A program made the translations under genes and the position numbers. A stretch of DNA of 64,000 bases from Linnemannia hyalina (taxonomy: Eukaryota; Mortierellomycota; Mortierellomycetes; Mortierellales; Mortierellaceae): positions 2,418,001-2,482,000 of the forward strand of contig JAHRHY010000004.1 of the NCBI GenBank assembly GCA_019671135.1, read 5' to 3'. Of the stretch, positions 1-11,186 are shown piece by piece; the first letter of the stretch is position 1; every line of letters begins with the position of its first letter. The notes under the pieces were generated by a model. It was not told where the DNA came from. It made no database searches and worked only from the letters and a program-made list of their open reading frames with translations.

Positions 1-1195
1 CACTGGTAACTGGAACGACCCTCCATCATTGCCTCTAGCCAACGCCGCCAAGCGTGCAAATGCAAATGCTGCTTTGAACAAGACTCAATTCAGCTCGCCC
101 TTCCCTGGCAGTCCCGCTATCGGTAACAGCCCCATGGGTGGTACCCCACCACCTCCTGCAACTGGCTATGGACAGCCTCCTCAGCCAACAGCATTGCCTC
201 CACCTCCCATGATGGGCGCTCGTCCCGCAGCTACCACCTCGCCCTACTCACCGGTCCCAGCAGCATCGCACCTGCCCCCTCCTCCCCCTACCAACGCAGG
301 CAATGCCATGTCGCCCCGTTATGCCAACCAGCGTGCAGCACAGCAGCCTGCTAACTTCCAGAACTTTGGTGGCAACCAGGCAACCAATCCCCAGCCCACG
401 AACACATATGCCCCTCCTGCCCAGCAGCAGCAGCAACAATACCAGCAACAGCAGCAGCAGCAGCAGCAGGGTTATGGACAAGGCTCTCCTAGCCCTTACG
501 CCCCTCAACAAAACCTTGGTGGTGGGCCCATGGGAGGCATGGCCAGCGGCATGCCCCAAGTCCTCCAGCAGAGACCCCTGACGCCAGCAGCACCCCCAAC
601 TCCCCCAGAGCCTGTCAAGTCAAGACATCGTAAGTCAATGGTCTTTTCTGTTTATGCGCATTACTGAGACAGTACCAGATCTGTTGCTCTGTTTCCTATG
701 GGCTAACACACGGAGCTGACGCGCGTATCTATTTTTTTGTTGGACAATGTAGCTGCCGGTGACCGCTCACATATCCCTGCAGGACAGAAGGTGATCTTCA
801 CCGTCCTCGCTAATGAGCTCGCCCTCGCTCGCCAATACGCTACGGTATGTTTCTTTTTGTATGTAAAATGACGGCAAGAAGAAGGTTGACCCGAGTTCAT
901 GATTCTAATGGAGCATTTACTTAATTTTCTTGTGGAATGTTAATAGCCCGCGAACAAGAGAGCATGGGATGACGCTGAAAAGAAGTTGAATGTGTTGTTC
1001 GACATGTTGAACAACGAGGAGGTGTCAGCGGCTGTGGTGGATCAAATGCTGTTGCTTGCACAAGCACTCCAATCCAAGAACTACAACTCTGCATACCAGA
1101 TCCACTTGGAGTTGCATTCGACGCGCACGAACGAAGTGTCGAGCTGGATGACGGGAGTCAAGCGCCTGATTGTCGAGAATGCCAAGCTCCAATAG
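1..1195 (+). CDS. SEC31: COPII coat protein Sec31, C-terminal part (5' truncated by window)
   Basis: Sec31 is the outer-shell scaffold of COPII vesicles at ER exit sites. Only the C-terminal part lies in the window. Exons are 1-629, 753-844 and 947-1195, with GT-AG introns 630-752 and 845-946; the reading frame starts at base 2. The first exon encodes a proline/glutamine-rich linker with PPPP clusters and a poly-Gln stretch around 423-470, as in the disordered Sec31 region that contacts Sec23. The last two exons give a helical domain (start HIPAGQKVIFTVLANELALA) matching the SRA1-like C-terminal domain of Sec31, ending in VENAKLQ and a TAG stop. The N-terminal WD40 propeller and helical solenoid must lie upstream of base 1. 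Family recognition is confident from the Pro/Gln linker plus this domain. Confidence 0.9.
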
Positions 1196-1663
1196 TAAGA
1201 TAGGGTGGTGTCCATGATATGAACTTTAGCACGATAGATGACGAACAACCAACCAACCAACCTACCACATAGTTTTTTGTTTAAAGAGATTAAAACAAAG
1301 TCAATGAAATGTAACGACAAAAAAGAACGTCTCGACATTGTGTCTCTGTCAAAGTAAGATCATGGTCAGAGCGACCAAGATATTGAGTACGTCCACTGCA
1401 TTTTCGTGGTGGTTTCTTTGGATCATCGAACATGTTGTCCTGTTCATTCTATTGCAACCCGACCATGCACATCGGACATTTGTTTGAAAATTTTTAATGT
1501 TTCAGTCCGTTGTTTGTTGCACTGAGTGTGTCACCCTCTTTTTTTTTGCGAAGTAAGATACCCTCCATTTTCTTTTTTCTCTTCACTCGCCTCTTTCCAA
1601 CAACTGCCACCCACCACTACACTACCACCCACCACTACCACCAACAAGAGCAACAGCAACAAC
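1196..1663. other. Intergenic: SEC31 3' region and SDR promoter
   Basis: No coding potential. The right half becomes CT-rich and then turns into an ACC/CAA-rich leader just before the SDR start codon, a pattern repeated before many genes in this window. Confidence 0.5.
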
Positions 1664-2268
1664 ATGACAGAACAAATCAAACAGGACATGGTAGGCAAGG
1701 TCGCCTTCATCACCGGCTCCGCCAAGAACATGGGCAAAGCCTTCGCCCTCGCCCTCGCCCGCCGTGGCGCCGACATTGTCATTCACCACCGCAAAGACAC
1801 GTCCGAGGCCCAGACGGCAGCTCAAGAGATCCAATCCCTCGGCCGCCGCACCCTTATCGTCCAAGGCGAGCTCACATCAGTTTCTGTGATCGAGCAGATT
1901 TTTGCTCAGATTCTTTCGACTTTTGGGCATATTGATATTGTAATCAACAATGCCGGTGTGGTGTTGAAGAAGCCGATGGCCGAGATTTCAGAGGAAGAGT
2001 ATGATGATGTATTTGCGATTAATGCAAAGGTGCCGTTTTTTATTATGAAAGAGTGTGCCAAGCATATGGCGGATGGGGGTAGGGTGATTAATATTGGAAC
2101 GAGCTTGCTGGCTATTACGACGGGAGAGTATTCGGTTTATGCTGGGTCAAAGGCTCCATTGGAGGATTTTACGAGGGCGCTTGCAAAGGAGGTTGGAAGT
2201 AGGGGTATTACTGTTAACACTATTGCACCAGGTAAGCTTTTTTTACAAAGGCCTCTTTGCAGAAAGCG

Positions 2269-2304
<36 letters not shown>

Positions 2305-2585
2305 GAGACGTCAAAAAAATGCCTTGTTTTCTAGTTTATTTGATCCGTTCAGCTCACCCAACATAAAAACATTTTATCATTTTTCACATAGGCCCAATTG
2401 ACACGCCATTCTTCTACGGACAAGAGACAAAGGAGTCGACGGCCCTGTTTGCGTCACTGAGTGTCGCCGGTCGGTTGGGAGATGTCAAGGATGTCGTCCC
2501 CGTTGTCGAGTTCATTGCCTCGCCCGATTCGCAGTGGGTCACTGCTCAGACTCTCTTTGTCAACGGCGGTGTTACCTCCCGATAA
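1664..2585 (+). CDS. Short-chain dehydrogenase/reductase (3-oxoacyl-ACP reductase-like)
   Basis: NAD(P)H-dependent oxidoreductase of the classical SDR superfamily, 253 residues, the usual length. Exons are 1664-2231 and 2392-2585, with one intron 2232-2391. The Rossmann fold starts VAFITGSAKNMGKA, a relaxed form of TGxxxGxG. It continues with NNAGV near residue 95, the active-site Ser in NIGTS near 145 and the YxxxK pair in YAGSKA near 160, then PIDTPFF after the cofactor region and FVNGG near the C-terminus. No targeting signal is evident, so it is probably cytosolic. The substrate cannot be read from sequence; FabG-like or sugar/secondary-alcohol dehydrogenases are alternatives. The intron contains a run of 31 A residues at 2269-2299. 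The start codon follows an ACC/AAC-rich leader. Confidence 0.88.
2269..2299 (+). repeat. Poly-A homopolymer (31 nt) inside the SDR intron
   Basis: Uninterrupted run of A. It lies within the only intron of the dehydrogenase gene and is not near a splice site. Confidence 0.9.
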
Positions 2586-2915
2586 ATGAATTGCAGTCAT
2601 TGGAACGGTGGAGAAGAGTATTTTTTGTATATAGCCGATTAAATTGTACATGTCGTACTGAACCACCGGAATGAGGTTAATACTTTTGCCTATGGAGCTG
2701 TATGAGAGAGGAAGGAGAGGGGGTTTTTTTTTAATCCAGTTTGTGCTGCCTGTTGAAGCTGCGGACGGTTCACTTGTTTTCCTCGTCTCGAGAAGGGAGG
2801 GAAACGGTGGGCGAGTTAGGTTTACTTTTGGGCGACGCGTGTTCATTGGTAGGTGATATCGTGTGCTTCTTTTTATCTGGAGAGAGAGAGAGAGAGACAC
2901 CAGGAAAAATTACAG

Positions 2916-3650
2916 CCAGGCATCATCGGTTGCAGATGTTTCCATTCTTCGCATGCACTCGTCGACTCGTTTGTTTATTTCGTTGCTGAAAGAAGCGTGC
3001 ATGATATGGTGTCACCAAAGAAGGTTCACTCCCACCAAAGAGCATTGAGGTCACATGCTCATTGTTCTATTTTCATTCTGACGTTTAATTTTTTGCCACC
3101 AATTCGAAAAACAGTGCCTCAGCCAACCAATAAACAAAAACAGAGGCAAGATGACAAAACAGACGAACGGTAATACAGAACGGTGGTTACGTTGACCTTG
3201 CCACCACCTTGCTGAATGTCGTTCCTCTCGTTCAATTTCTGTTGGCTGATGCGAAGGGCCGGGTGGGAGACGAATGAGACGAATGAAAACAGGAATGCAA
3301 TGGAACGAACGAATGAACTAGAGAGCTAGAGAGAAGGAGGGGAAGAGTGGAGAGAGTAGAGTAGAGAGACAGACGGCGGATGAGCTGTGGGAGGATTGTT
3401 GTAATAACAATGTCTTGTGCCTGACCTTGTCCATCGTGTATGTTGTTTGATGTCCTGTTGCATAGTCGTCTTTGCTTCTGTGCCGGCCCTCATTACCTAA
3501 ACGGCCCTCATTACCTAAACAGCCCTCCTGTTCATGGGCGAGCGTCCTTTCCTCCTTCTTCCCAACTATCTTTTCCGAGTAGCTCGTGCACTTTTTATGA
3601 CTGATAGGTCATCGTTGACTATACCCCAACCCTCCTTACATCGAGCCACC
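2916..3650 (+). repeat. Dispersed repeat copy A, left part (5' flank of decayed F-box/LRR locus)
   Basis: By eye this segment aligns over its whole length, with substitutions and small indels, to the reverse complement of 26371-27052. Shared blocks include CCAGGCATCATC, TTTTTGCCACCAATTCGAAAA, CACCTTGCTGAATGTCG, GGAATGCAATGGAACGAACG and ATGGGCGAGCG. The segment has no coherent ORF and probably represents upstream/promoter sequence of the decayed gene that follows. The duplicated phrase CATTACCTAAAC..GGCCCT at 3490-3527 is present only in this copy. Confidence 0.8.
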
Positions 3651-3797
3651 GACTACTTTTTCTTCCTTCTTCTTCCTTCTTCTTCCTTTTCCTTCCTTTC
3701 CTCTTTTTCTCCTCCCTTCAACCATCACGCTCCTCTCCCTTTCCCTTTCCCATTCCTCTCAACCATTTCACTCACACTCCAGCCCACTATCAATAAA

Positions 3798-4942
3798 ATG
3801 CACGGCAACAACTCCTCAACTCCTTCCTCACCACACGACCCTTCATCCTCACCTTGTCCATCATCCTCATCACCCTAGTCCACATCACCGCTCAACGTCA
3901 AGAAAAAGGCTGGCCCCGTTCACCTCTCTCGCCAACGACGAAGATGTCTTTCCACCTCCCTCCAAGGTCGCAAGGCATTTGAACGAAGCTGATATCTCCT
4001 CCGAACTGCGCTATCATTCAGTGAAGAACTTGCCATCTGAGATTCTTTTAGTGATTGCCAACGTTTTTTGGTAAGGAAGGACGTTGTACAGTACATTATT
4101 GTCTTCAGAACCCTGGCATCATGCACTTTGCCTTTATATCTGGATGGAGATTGGAAGGCGATGATGCATCTTTCGATTATCGTCGTCGGCAAGTCCGGAA
4201 GCTGGCGTGGAACGAGAACTGACAACGTCGTTTCTCACCAGTGATAGGATGGCAACCATGTTGCGATTGATGCCGGGCCTAAAAAAAACTGTCTCTCACG
4301 GCAGTGGTTTTCCAGGCCCCACGAACCCTTCTCTCCGACTTACGAAACTTTCAATTACTTACAATGGTGACAAGTCTAGACTTAAGCCTACGGCGATTTG
4401 ACGGCGAAGACGCGTTGCCGGTTCATGAAGTTGTTCAAGGCTGCGAAGACCTTGAACACCTGGGCATCAACGGAACATAGTTCCGGGACAAGACCCAAGA
4501 GGAAGTCAAAGAGTATCCTGGATTCTGGAAATGTCAAAGTTTGTCAGTTCCCACGACGCACTTGGGCCTATTCAGCAGATGCCCTGACCTCAGCATTCTC
4601 TCACTCATTTCCAATCCCATCAACGAGGTGGAAACCGACATCCGACCTATCACCCGGTGCTTAAAGTTAGAGCGGTTGAAGGTTGTTGGAAGAATGGGCT
4701 CCGCTGTCAACGGATTTGCGGTGGTTCTTCCACAGATGCATTGTCTTACTTTGTTAGCCGTTGACCATATCCAGCAAGATCGCTTTGGTCAGCCTGAAGG
4801 GTTGAGAGACATCAAGAGCGCCCCGGGGTTGATGGGGTTTGAGTTAGGCCGTGTTGTGACCCCTGTCCAGGCCCAAAAGTTGCTTACGGAAGTCAATCAA
4901 GCCATGGTTATCTCTCAAAGTCGTTCCTACTTCCTTCTCTAA
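3798..4942 (+). pseudogene. Decayed F-box/LRR-like gene fragment
   Basis: Reading + strand frames through 3798-4942 gives protein-like pieces broken by stops and frameshifts. An F-box-like NLPSEILLVIANVFW ends near 4072. A piece ATMLRLMPGL follows at about 4251-4290. Next comes a leucine-rich stretch (LFSRCPDLSILSLISNP, CLKLERLKVVGRM) continuing to 4942. No single frame joins them and no intron arrangement that I can see repairs the breaks. The 4203-4400 part recurs as a direct repeat at 5353-5540. F-box/LRR-like families are typically large and fast-decaying in these fungi (established for fungal F-box proteins in general; the lineage link is inference). The large gene at 52693-55416 may be a distant relative. 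Confidence 0.65.
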
Positions 4943-5004
4943 TACCCTCCGCAATCGAAGTCGAGTTGTAATGTCGCAAGATGACTCCACAGTATCCGGC
5001 GCCC

Positions 5005-5222
5005 CCTTCTCCTCCCACCGACCTCGATTGACCGAAAGAATGATCTCCGAAGGACACGGCAACAGTTGGAGAGATGTTGGATTCCGTGCGGTATGAGGTT
5101 GTCATAGAGACTGGAACGGACTCGATGCTCTGCACTCTATTCGCGCTACCGACGAGAGAGAGGTTGTAAAGGTGGCGAGACGACAACTTTGCGCTGGTCC
5201 ATGGTGGGAATCCCCACAAGGA
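5005..5222 (+). repeat. Dispersed repeat copy A, right part
   Basis: Matches the reverse complement of about 26148-26362. Shared blocks include GAAAGAATGATCTCCGAAGG, GGTATGAGGTTG and GGGAATCCCCACAAGG, with substitutions. In copy B this piece is joined directly to the left part, so copy A carries about 1.35 kb (3651-5004) between the two blocks that copy B lacks. Confidence 0.75.
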
Positions 5223-5279
5223 CCCTTCAAGAAGTCGTGCATGCTTGTCTGCAAAAAATAGCATCGGTGGGCAAATCCA

Positions 5280-5606
5280 TTGATCCTTCTCGTCGACGAA
5301 GAGGTGGACGATGATAGTTATTGCAGCCGTCGTTGCCGACAGGTCCGTAGGCTTGATTGGAACGAGACCGACAGCCTCGTTGCCACCAGTGAGAGAATGG
5401 CAACCATGTTGCGATTGATGCCGGGTCTGAGAGAACTCTCTCTCACAGCAATGGTTTTCCTGGTACCACGAACCCTTCTCTCGGTTGGTTGTACGAACCA
5501 TCAATCGCCTACAAAGGTGACTGGCAGTGGCCCATTAGACGAAACCTTTCAGAGATGTCCATCCGTCGAGCGCTTTTTTCGATCGGATATCCTCCAGTTT
5601 TTCTAG
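5280..5606 (+). pseudogene. Second F-box/LRR-like fragment (direct repeat of 4140-4400)
   Basis: An open frame encodes VRRLDWNETDSLV and then ATMLRLMPGLRELSL, closely similar to the broken 4140-4400 segment. It is truncated by a stop at 5604 and lacks both an F-box and a full repeat array. It looks like a remnant of a tandem or gene-internal duplication. Confidence 0.6.
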
Positions 5607-5965
5607 AGTCGAGTGAAGGAAGGCTATCTAGGCCTTTTTTCTCAATGGTAGTGTAGATAATAAAACTTGCGAGCTGTGGATGAGAATGGTTGGCGTTTTC
5701 AGACCCCCCTTTACTAACAAACGGGTGGGCGCAAGGTGCGTGCTGAAAGGAAATAAAATGAACGCATCGAGATAGTCCGACTGATGTCATGGGTCAGGTT
5801 TTGCGCCGTCCAAAGAAAAGGAGGGCATTCTTGTGATAAAAAGGTCGACAAGGTCCGTTCACCTTATTCTTCTTCACCACCTTTCATCTCCCTTCACTTT
5901 TCTCATTCCTTCTACAACCACCCACTTACTCCTTTGCTACTCATCGCCACTTACATCACGACACC
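5607..5965. other. Intergenic: TLDc gene promoter
   Basis: No coding signal seen. A strongly CT-rich tract at about 5860-5935 directly precedes the start codon. Confidence 0.5.
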
Positions 5966-7934
5966 ATGGGTAAAGAACACAGTCTCAAGATAGAGAGCAA
6001 AAATGTCGTCTTTCGTCAAAAAAGTCATTCCATTACATTCACTAACACAAGTCTCTGCTAACCGATGCACACCTACCTGTAGGTTCACAACCAAGCAAGC
6101 AAGAGACAGCAATCGAAGCTTGTCTCGCAGACTTTCCCGACCACGAACGCACAAGCGTCCTCGACCTTTTTGACAAACTCTGCAAGGGCGTTACACCTTC
6201 AACAACAGCCACACAGGACACCAAAAAGAGCGGGCACCATGGAAACGACCAGGAGACTATCGACCCACAACAGTTCATCGCCTTCTTCAGTCCGCTCCTC
6301 CCACCACCACTGTTGACTTGCTTCAGGGTCACGATGCAGATGCATTCTGCCATCTATGATTCGTCCTTGCCTACCACCGATACGACCAAAAGCGGGCACG
6401 CCGACGGAGGAGCAGGCAATCGTGCCTCCCGTCGCCAGGGGCTGACGCGCTCGACTTCTGTGGACTCGACGACTCGGATTTCGAAATACGGTTGGGTCAT
6501 GACGATTCATCGACTGTCCAAGACGAGTATTGAAGAGCAGGCAGGGCTGAGTTTCATGCTGCAGACGCATGACAGGTCGTTGGAAAGTTTTGTCGCGAAT
6601 GTGACTCGAGCGGTGATGGTGTTTTGGTTGGCGGGCGAGGTTGGGTCTTGGAAGGATATTTCTGAAGAGGATGTTGAGGGTACCACAGGATTCTTGCTGA
6701 CAAGTCATTTAAAGAAGGGGAGGTCTGGGAAGAGTGAGTTTGAGAGTGATGACGAGGATGAGGGTGCTGTTAATGGGTTGGATAAGGCGGGGCAGGATTG
6801 GTTGGAGTCGGCGACGAAGCTGGATGGACAGGGACAGCCGAGTGGAAAGGAGATGAGTCGGTCGGCGTTCTTGAACTGGTACCAGGAGACGGTTGAGTAT
6901 CAGATCATGTTTACGATCTTGATCCAGAACTTGTTCCTGGGACAGTCGACGTTGATGGGAGCTGATGCCACCAATGCGGGCGCGACACCAAGGAAGAGGA
7001 CCAAGATGTCTGCAGAGGTAGAGAACAAGCTGTGCCAGAAGAACTATATTGCTCCCAGGATCAGAGGCGGGATTGACGCTGCTCCTCATTACTCTCGCCT
7101 GCTGACCGTTGCGGACTTTTTTCAGCTTCGGTATGCCCTGCCGACGCCCATCTACAACATGACCGCATCGAACGGTCCGGCACAGAAGGGGTCTTCTGGC
7201 GGAGGCGGTCAGGAGCAGAGCCTGTCAGAGACGCGTTCAACCCCTCCACTCAAGCTTCTCTTCTCCTCCAAAACCTCAGGCGCCTCCTTCTCAACCCTCC
7301 TCCAAAAGATCACTTACCAAGGCCCGACCCTAATCGTCATGAAAGACGAAGACGGTTACATCTTTGGAGCCTACGCGGACCAGGATTGGGAACAAGGGCC
7401 CAAATTCTACGGAACCGATCGCAGTTTCCTGTTCACCATCCGACCCACATTCAGGATTTATCGCCCTAGCCAAGGAGTCAACAGCAACTTCCAGTACCTG
7501 GATTCGGGCACCAAGACGTTGCCGAACGGGATTGGGTTTGGAGGCCAGTTGAGGTATTTTGGCCTTTGGCTCGCGAGCGATTTCCAGACGGGCCAGTCGG
7601 CTGCGGAACCGTTGTGCTCGACGTTCCAGTCGCCGAGGTTGTCTAAGCAGCAGAACTTTAAGCTTGACGAGATGGAAGGTAAAACCCCTCTTGTCTTTTG
7701 TGAACCAAACACGCGTGTTCTGACAATGGTCAATTGAAAAAAGGTACTAATATATGGTTTTATGTCTGAACAGTTTGGCAAGTGCACCCCTCGACGATTG
7801 ACAGTGAAGATTTGCCAAAGCACTCTGTGATGGACGCGCACCCAGAAGCGGTTGCACTGCTTGAGATGGCAAACCGCAAGATGTACTCCAAGGACGTCCG
7901 TGATTCCAAGAACATCTACGACGACGACGACTAA
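5966..7934 (+). CDS. TLDc-domain protein (MEAK7/TLDC1-like), predicted N-myristoylated
   Basis: 586 residues. Exons are 5966-5969, 6083-7678 and 7774-7934. The first coding exon is only ATG-G, and splicing to 6083 creates MGSQPSKQE, which fits the N-myristoylation pattern MGxxxS. The middle is a helical region with acidic/Ser inserts. The C-terminal TLDc domain (about residues 385-565) contains LLFSSKTSGASFSTLLQKI, GPTLIVMKDEDGYIFGAYAD, FYGTDRSFLFTI and the GGQLRYFGLWLASDF block typical of the family, followed by VWQVHPS. TLDc proteins act in V-ATPase regulation and oxidative-stress protection, and MEAK7 is a lysosomal mTOR-signalling factor; a vacuolar-membrane role here is inference. Yeast Rtc5 is another family member and an alternative orthologue. 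The short first exon is the least certain part of the model. Confidence 0.85.
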
Positions 7935-8097
7935 AACTTGTCCACATTTTTTCTAACTTGTAAATAAATAATTTCCTCCGCAAAGTCATGGATTTTCCAA
8001 GGAATCTTTTAATGATAACTGGAAATGAGTGGTTAATGGCTGGTGTGTCTTCTTCCTGAGTTTTTTTTGATGACATCATGTTGTGCGCGGTTGCGTT

Positions 8098-9860
8098 TTA
8101 CTCGCAGGCAAGCTTGGCGTCAAAGCTGGTGAGGGCAAAGGCGAATGCCTGGAAGGGCGTCATGGGATACTGGCAGTCCATTGTGAAGTTGTCTTGCGAA
8201 GTCTTTCCGAACTGCATAATGATGTAGTCCACTACATTAGCGACGAAAAGTAAAGAACGGATGTGAGTACTTTGTCGAATAAATGAAATGCGAGACGTTA
8301 GCGAGTTTGAAAGAGGTGAGGGCTCTTACAGTCGTTATCATGGACAATTTGAAAGTTCTTGACTGATGCCAGTGAGACGCGTCCTCCAAAGTTCAGCACA
8401 AACGAGTTGGTGTCTAGAAAGATGAAAGCAATAAGATACGCGTTAGCTCCCTCTGGTTCAGTTCACGAACATCCTCACGTTCGACCAGAGTTGAATTGAT
8501 GTCGTAAAGGCTACCATCGTTCCATTGTGGACTCTTGTTTCGGAGGACAAGGAGGTCGGTCATATCGCGGTCAGTCATGCGGCCGATCAGCGTATCCTTG
8601 GCCTGTGTCGGTCGTCTCTCAACCATATCGCCCTCTGCAGTCATGGTATTCATCAAGATCGTCATCTTCCTTGGTCCCTTCAATCCCAGCACATTTGGGT
8701 TCTATAAGAAAGAAGTGTGCGAAAAAAGCCAAATTTTGAGTTCTGAGCTCCACGTTCACGACAATAACAAAACATCCAGGATGGGTCAGAAAAGAACACA
8801 GCTTACATAGATGACAGAGCCGAGTTCTTGTCGTACGGGGTTCTTGATCTCAGCTTTCGTCTTCTGGTCCAGAGCTGCTCTTGCTCCTCCTCCTGCTCCA
8901 TTACTGGCACTGTTGTTTGAGATCCCACTCGAGTGACCCTCTGCTTCAGTCGCTGCCTGTGCTGCTGCTGCATTTCCCGAAAAGGGATTCCGTCCATTCG
9001 AATAAACATTAAACGCAGTTCCCAAGAAGTTGGACCTCAGTTTCCCCAAGACTCCATAGTTTTCGTCGCTCGCCTTTCGGTCATAGTCAGCAGGGTGGTG
9101 GTCCATGTCGCTGGTGATCGCATAGTAAGATCCTCGGCTTCGTTTCTTCTTGGTTGCACGCAAGAGACGAACTCGAGAGGAACGGGAGGGCTCTTCGAGA
9201 GTGAGTTCGTAGGTTGGGTACATACGCTTGTCGACGCCTTCGTTCTTGCGGACGATCCTGCACATGAACTTTAAACCCTGCGGGACTGGACTATTTAAAT
9301 CATTGAGAAAGAAGGTTAAAGATTGGTGCTCTGGGTATTACTTGTTTCAGTGCTTGAGAGATGGCAATACAAGGAGAGAGAGAAAGAGAGAGAAGAGAGA
9401 GAGGGAGTGGCACGTACGACATGATGGTTTCGTGCAAGAGTTTGGGACAGATCGAGTCAACCTGGGATCCAAAACTAAAAGGCTCCGTGTTGTGCGTAGT
9501 AGGCTGGTTAATGATATAGGGAGTAGGCATCGGGTTCGGGGCCGGTTGGACTAACGCCTCTGCACTTGCTCCGTCACTCGGTACCAGAGGACTGGCACTG
9601 CCACCATTGCTTGCTTCCAGGTGGTCTTCCTCCCCGTCGTCCGAGTCCGAGTCGTCGTCTTGGGTGTGATTGCTGTTGCTGCTATTGTTGTTGGGTTCGT
9701 GTCCTGGTCCGTTGTGGTGAGCGTTGTTACTGTTATTGTTATTGTTGTTGTTGGAGAGCGCGGAGGGGTTGTTTGGAAGGAAGGAGGACGGGTCTGCGGG
9801 AAGGAGTCGGCAGCCGTATGGGTTTGGGGGGACGTGTGAGGATGAGGTTGACGATGCCAT
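8098..9860 (-). CDS. Tubby-like protein
   Basis: 455 residues. Exons on the minus strand are 9418-9860, 8807-9290, 8479-8701, 8330-8413 and 8098-8231. Residues 1-135 are low complexity: poly-Asn, then an acidic [13 protein letters not shown] stretch, then Pro-rich. The rest is a tubby domain: [88 protein letters not shown] and the diagnostic tail DYIIMQFGK...FDAKLACE. Tubby domains form a barrel around a central helix and bind PI(4,5)P2 at membranes. A Ser/Ala/Gly insertion of about 45 residues interrupts the domain after FSGN. The start chosen is the ATG giving MASSTSSS; the open frame extends upstream without another plausible start. Confidence 0.9.
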
Positions 9861-11186
9861 TGCTAAAGATGTGGTTTGATGGAGTGAAATGCGAAGAGGG
9901 CTTTTTGTAGGAGGAAGTGTGATGGGGGTCAAAGAGGAGGAAGAAAAGGAAGAAGTGAATGGATGAGAAAGAGAGAAGAAATGGAAAGGAAAGGAAAGGC
10001 AAGGTGCGAGGACATTGCTGAGACGAAAAGAAAGTGGCGAGGCAAGAAATTGATTCAAGGGGCACAGGCGATGGGAAGGGAAAAAGCAAAAAAAAGTAAG
10101 GGGGTTGTGGTGAGAATATGTCTTGCTTGGCTGTTGTCTGTTGGGTGGAACAGTAAGCAAATATAGGGGACAACAAAAGCCATGGACTAACGAGCAACTA
10201 CAGTAACAGTAGCAAACGAGGACGCCATGGTCTTTATGGTTTATGCCCACCACTTGCTTGCCCTTTTCTTTTTTCTGGGCGTCTTTTTGAGCAGCAGCCC
10301 TCATGAGCGCCACCAATTTGCATTTTGCCTGACGCGCCACCCACAGTCGAATTGCCTAATACAACAAAAAGAATTTCCTCCCAGCCTGCCTTCTCTTTCA
10401 TCCTTCTATTCTTTTCCTCCTCATCAACATGAAGACTGAAAGCTGGCAACCCCGTCACAGATAACGTGGACCTTTAACAAACAGCCGTTGTCTCTCTTCT
10501 TTTTTATTTTCCCTTTCTCTGTTTTCAGGAGGTACCATTCGTCGCGCTTGAACCTGATTAAAAAATGCTTTCCTCTCCTGTTTATTACTCCACGGTTGGC
10601 ATGCTGAACATTCAATACATATCGACCCTCTCCCCCATCATCCCCCCGCGCTTGCTTCTTTGACGACACCGACTCGCCTACCGCCTCGGTGCCGTCCATT
10701 TTCATTTCGTATCCATCGTCTTGTTCATTCCTCCTCCATCCCTCGCCGGCCTTATTCGCCAAACCTGCAATAGTGCCGCTAACAATGGGAGCATGGATCA
10801 CCATACCCAGTTTTCAGGCAGCAATTGCAGTTGTGACAAACAATTCCAACGACAATGTCCCTCACCTCGTCTGTTACCAAAACATCACAGGAGGAGTAAG
10901 AAATTTCCACATTGGAGTTCGTGAGAATGTGAGCAGTTGGTGGCGTTGGATTCATTTTGATGTGCAAAAATAGAAGATGCATCTCCGAAGTTTACGGTGA
11001 CGTGAATATTTCGGAGGAAACCAGTTCCTGGCAAGATTGCAAAAAGATCATCGTCCGGACAACTTACTCTCCACTAATCATCTCCTCCTCCCCACTCTTC
11101 CCGCCCCCTCACTCCCATCCTCCTCCCTTTCCTCCCTCCCCCTCCTTCGCCACTTTCTCTTTCATATATATACACACACGCACATC
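9861..11186. other. Divergent intergenic region between tubby-like gene and complex I gene
   Basis: About 1.3 kb shared by two divergent genes. It has CT-rich tracts on the complex I side (11080-11160) and a GA-rich tract at 9900-10100, which is CT-rich when read from the tubby gene. A TATATATA stretch at 11164-11171 lies close to the complex I start. Short ORFs here look random. Confidence 0.5.

Noticed and set aside
3650..3800. Ser/Phe/Pro-rich ORF before the F-box-like fragment
   Set aside because: Translation of a CT-rich leader tract.
4908..5504. Minus-strand open frame of 198 codons
   Set aside because: Overlaps repeat and pseudogene sequence whose better protein matches are on the + strand, and has no start or domain of its own.
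9300..10340. Upstream extension of the tubby-like N-terminal frame to an ATG at 10340
   Set aside because: The extra residues are translations of CT-rich leader sequence; the ATG at 9860 follows the leader and gives a sensible N-terminus.
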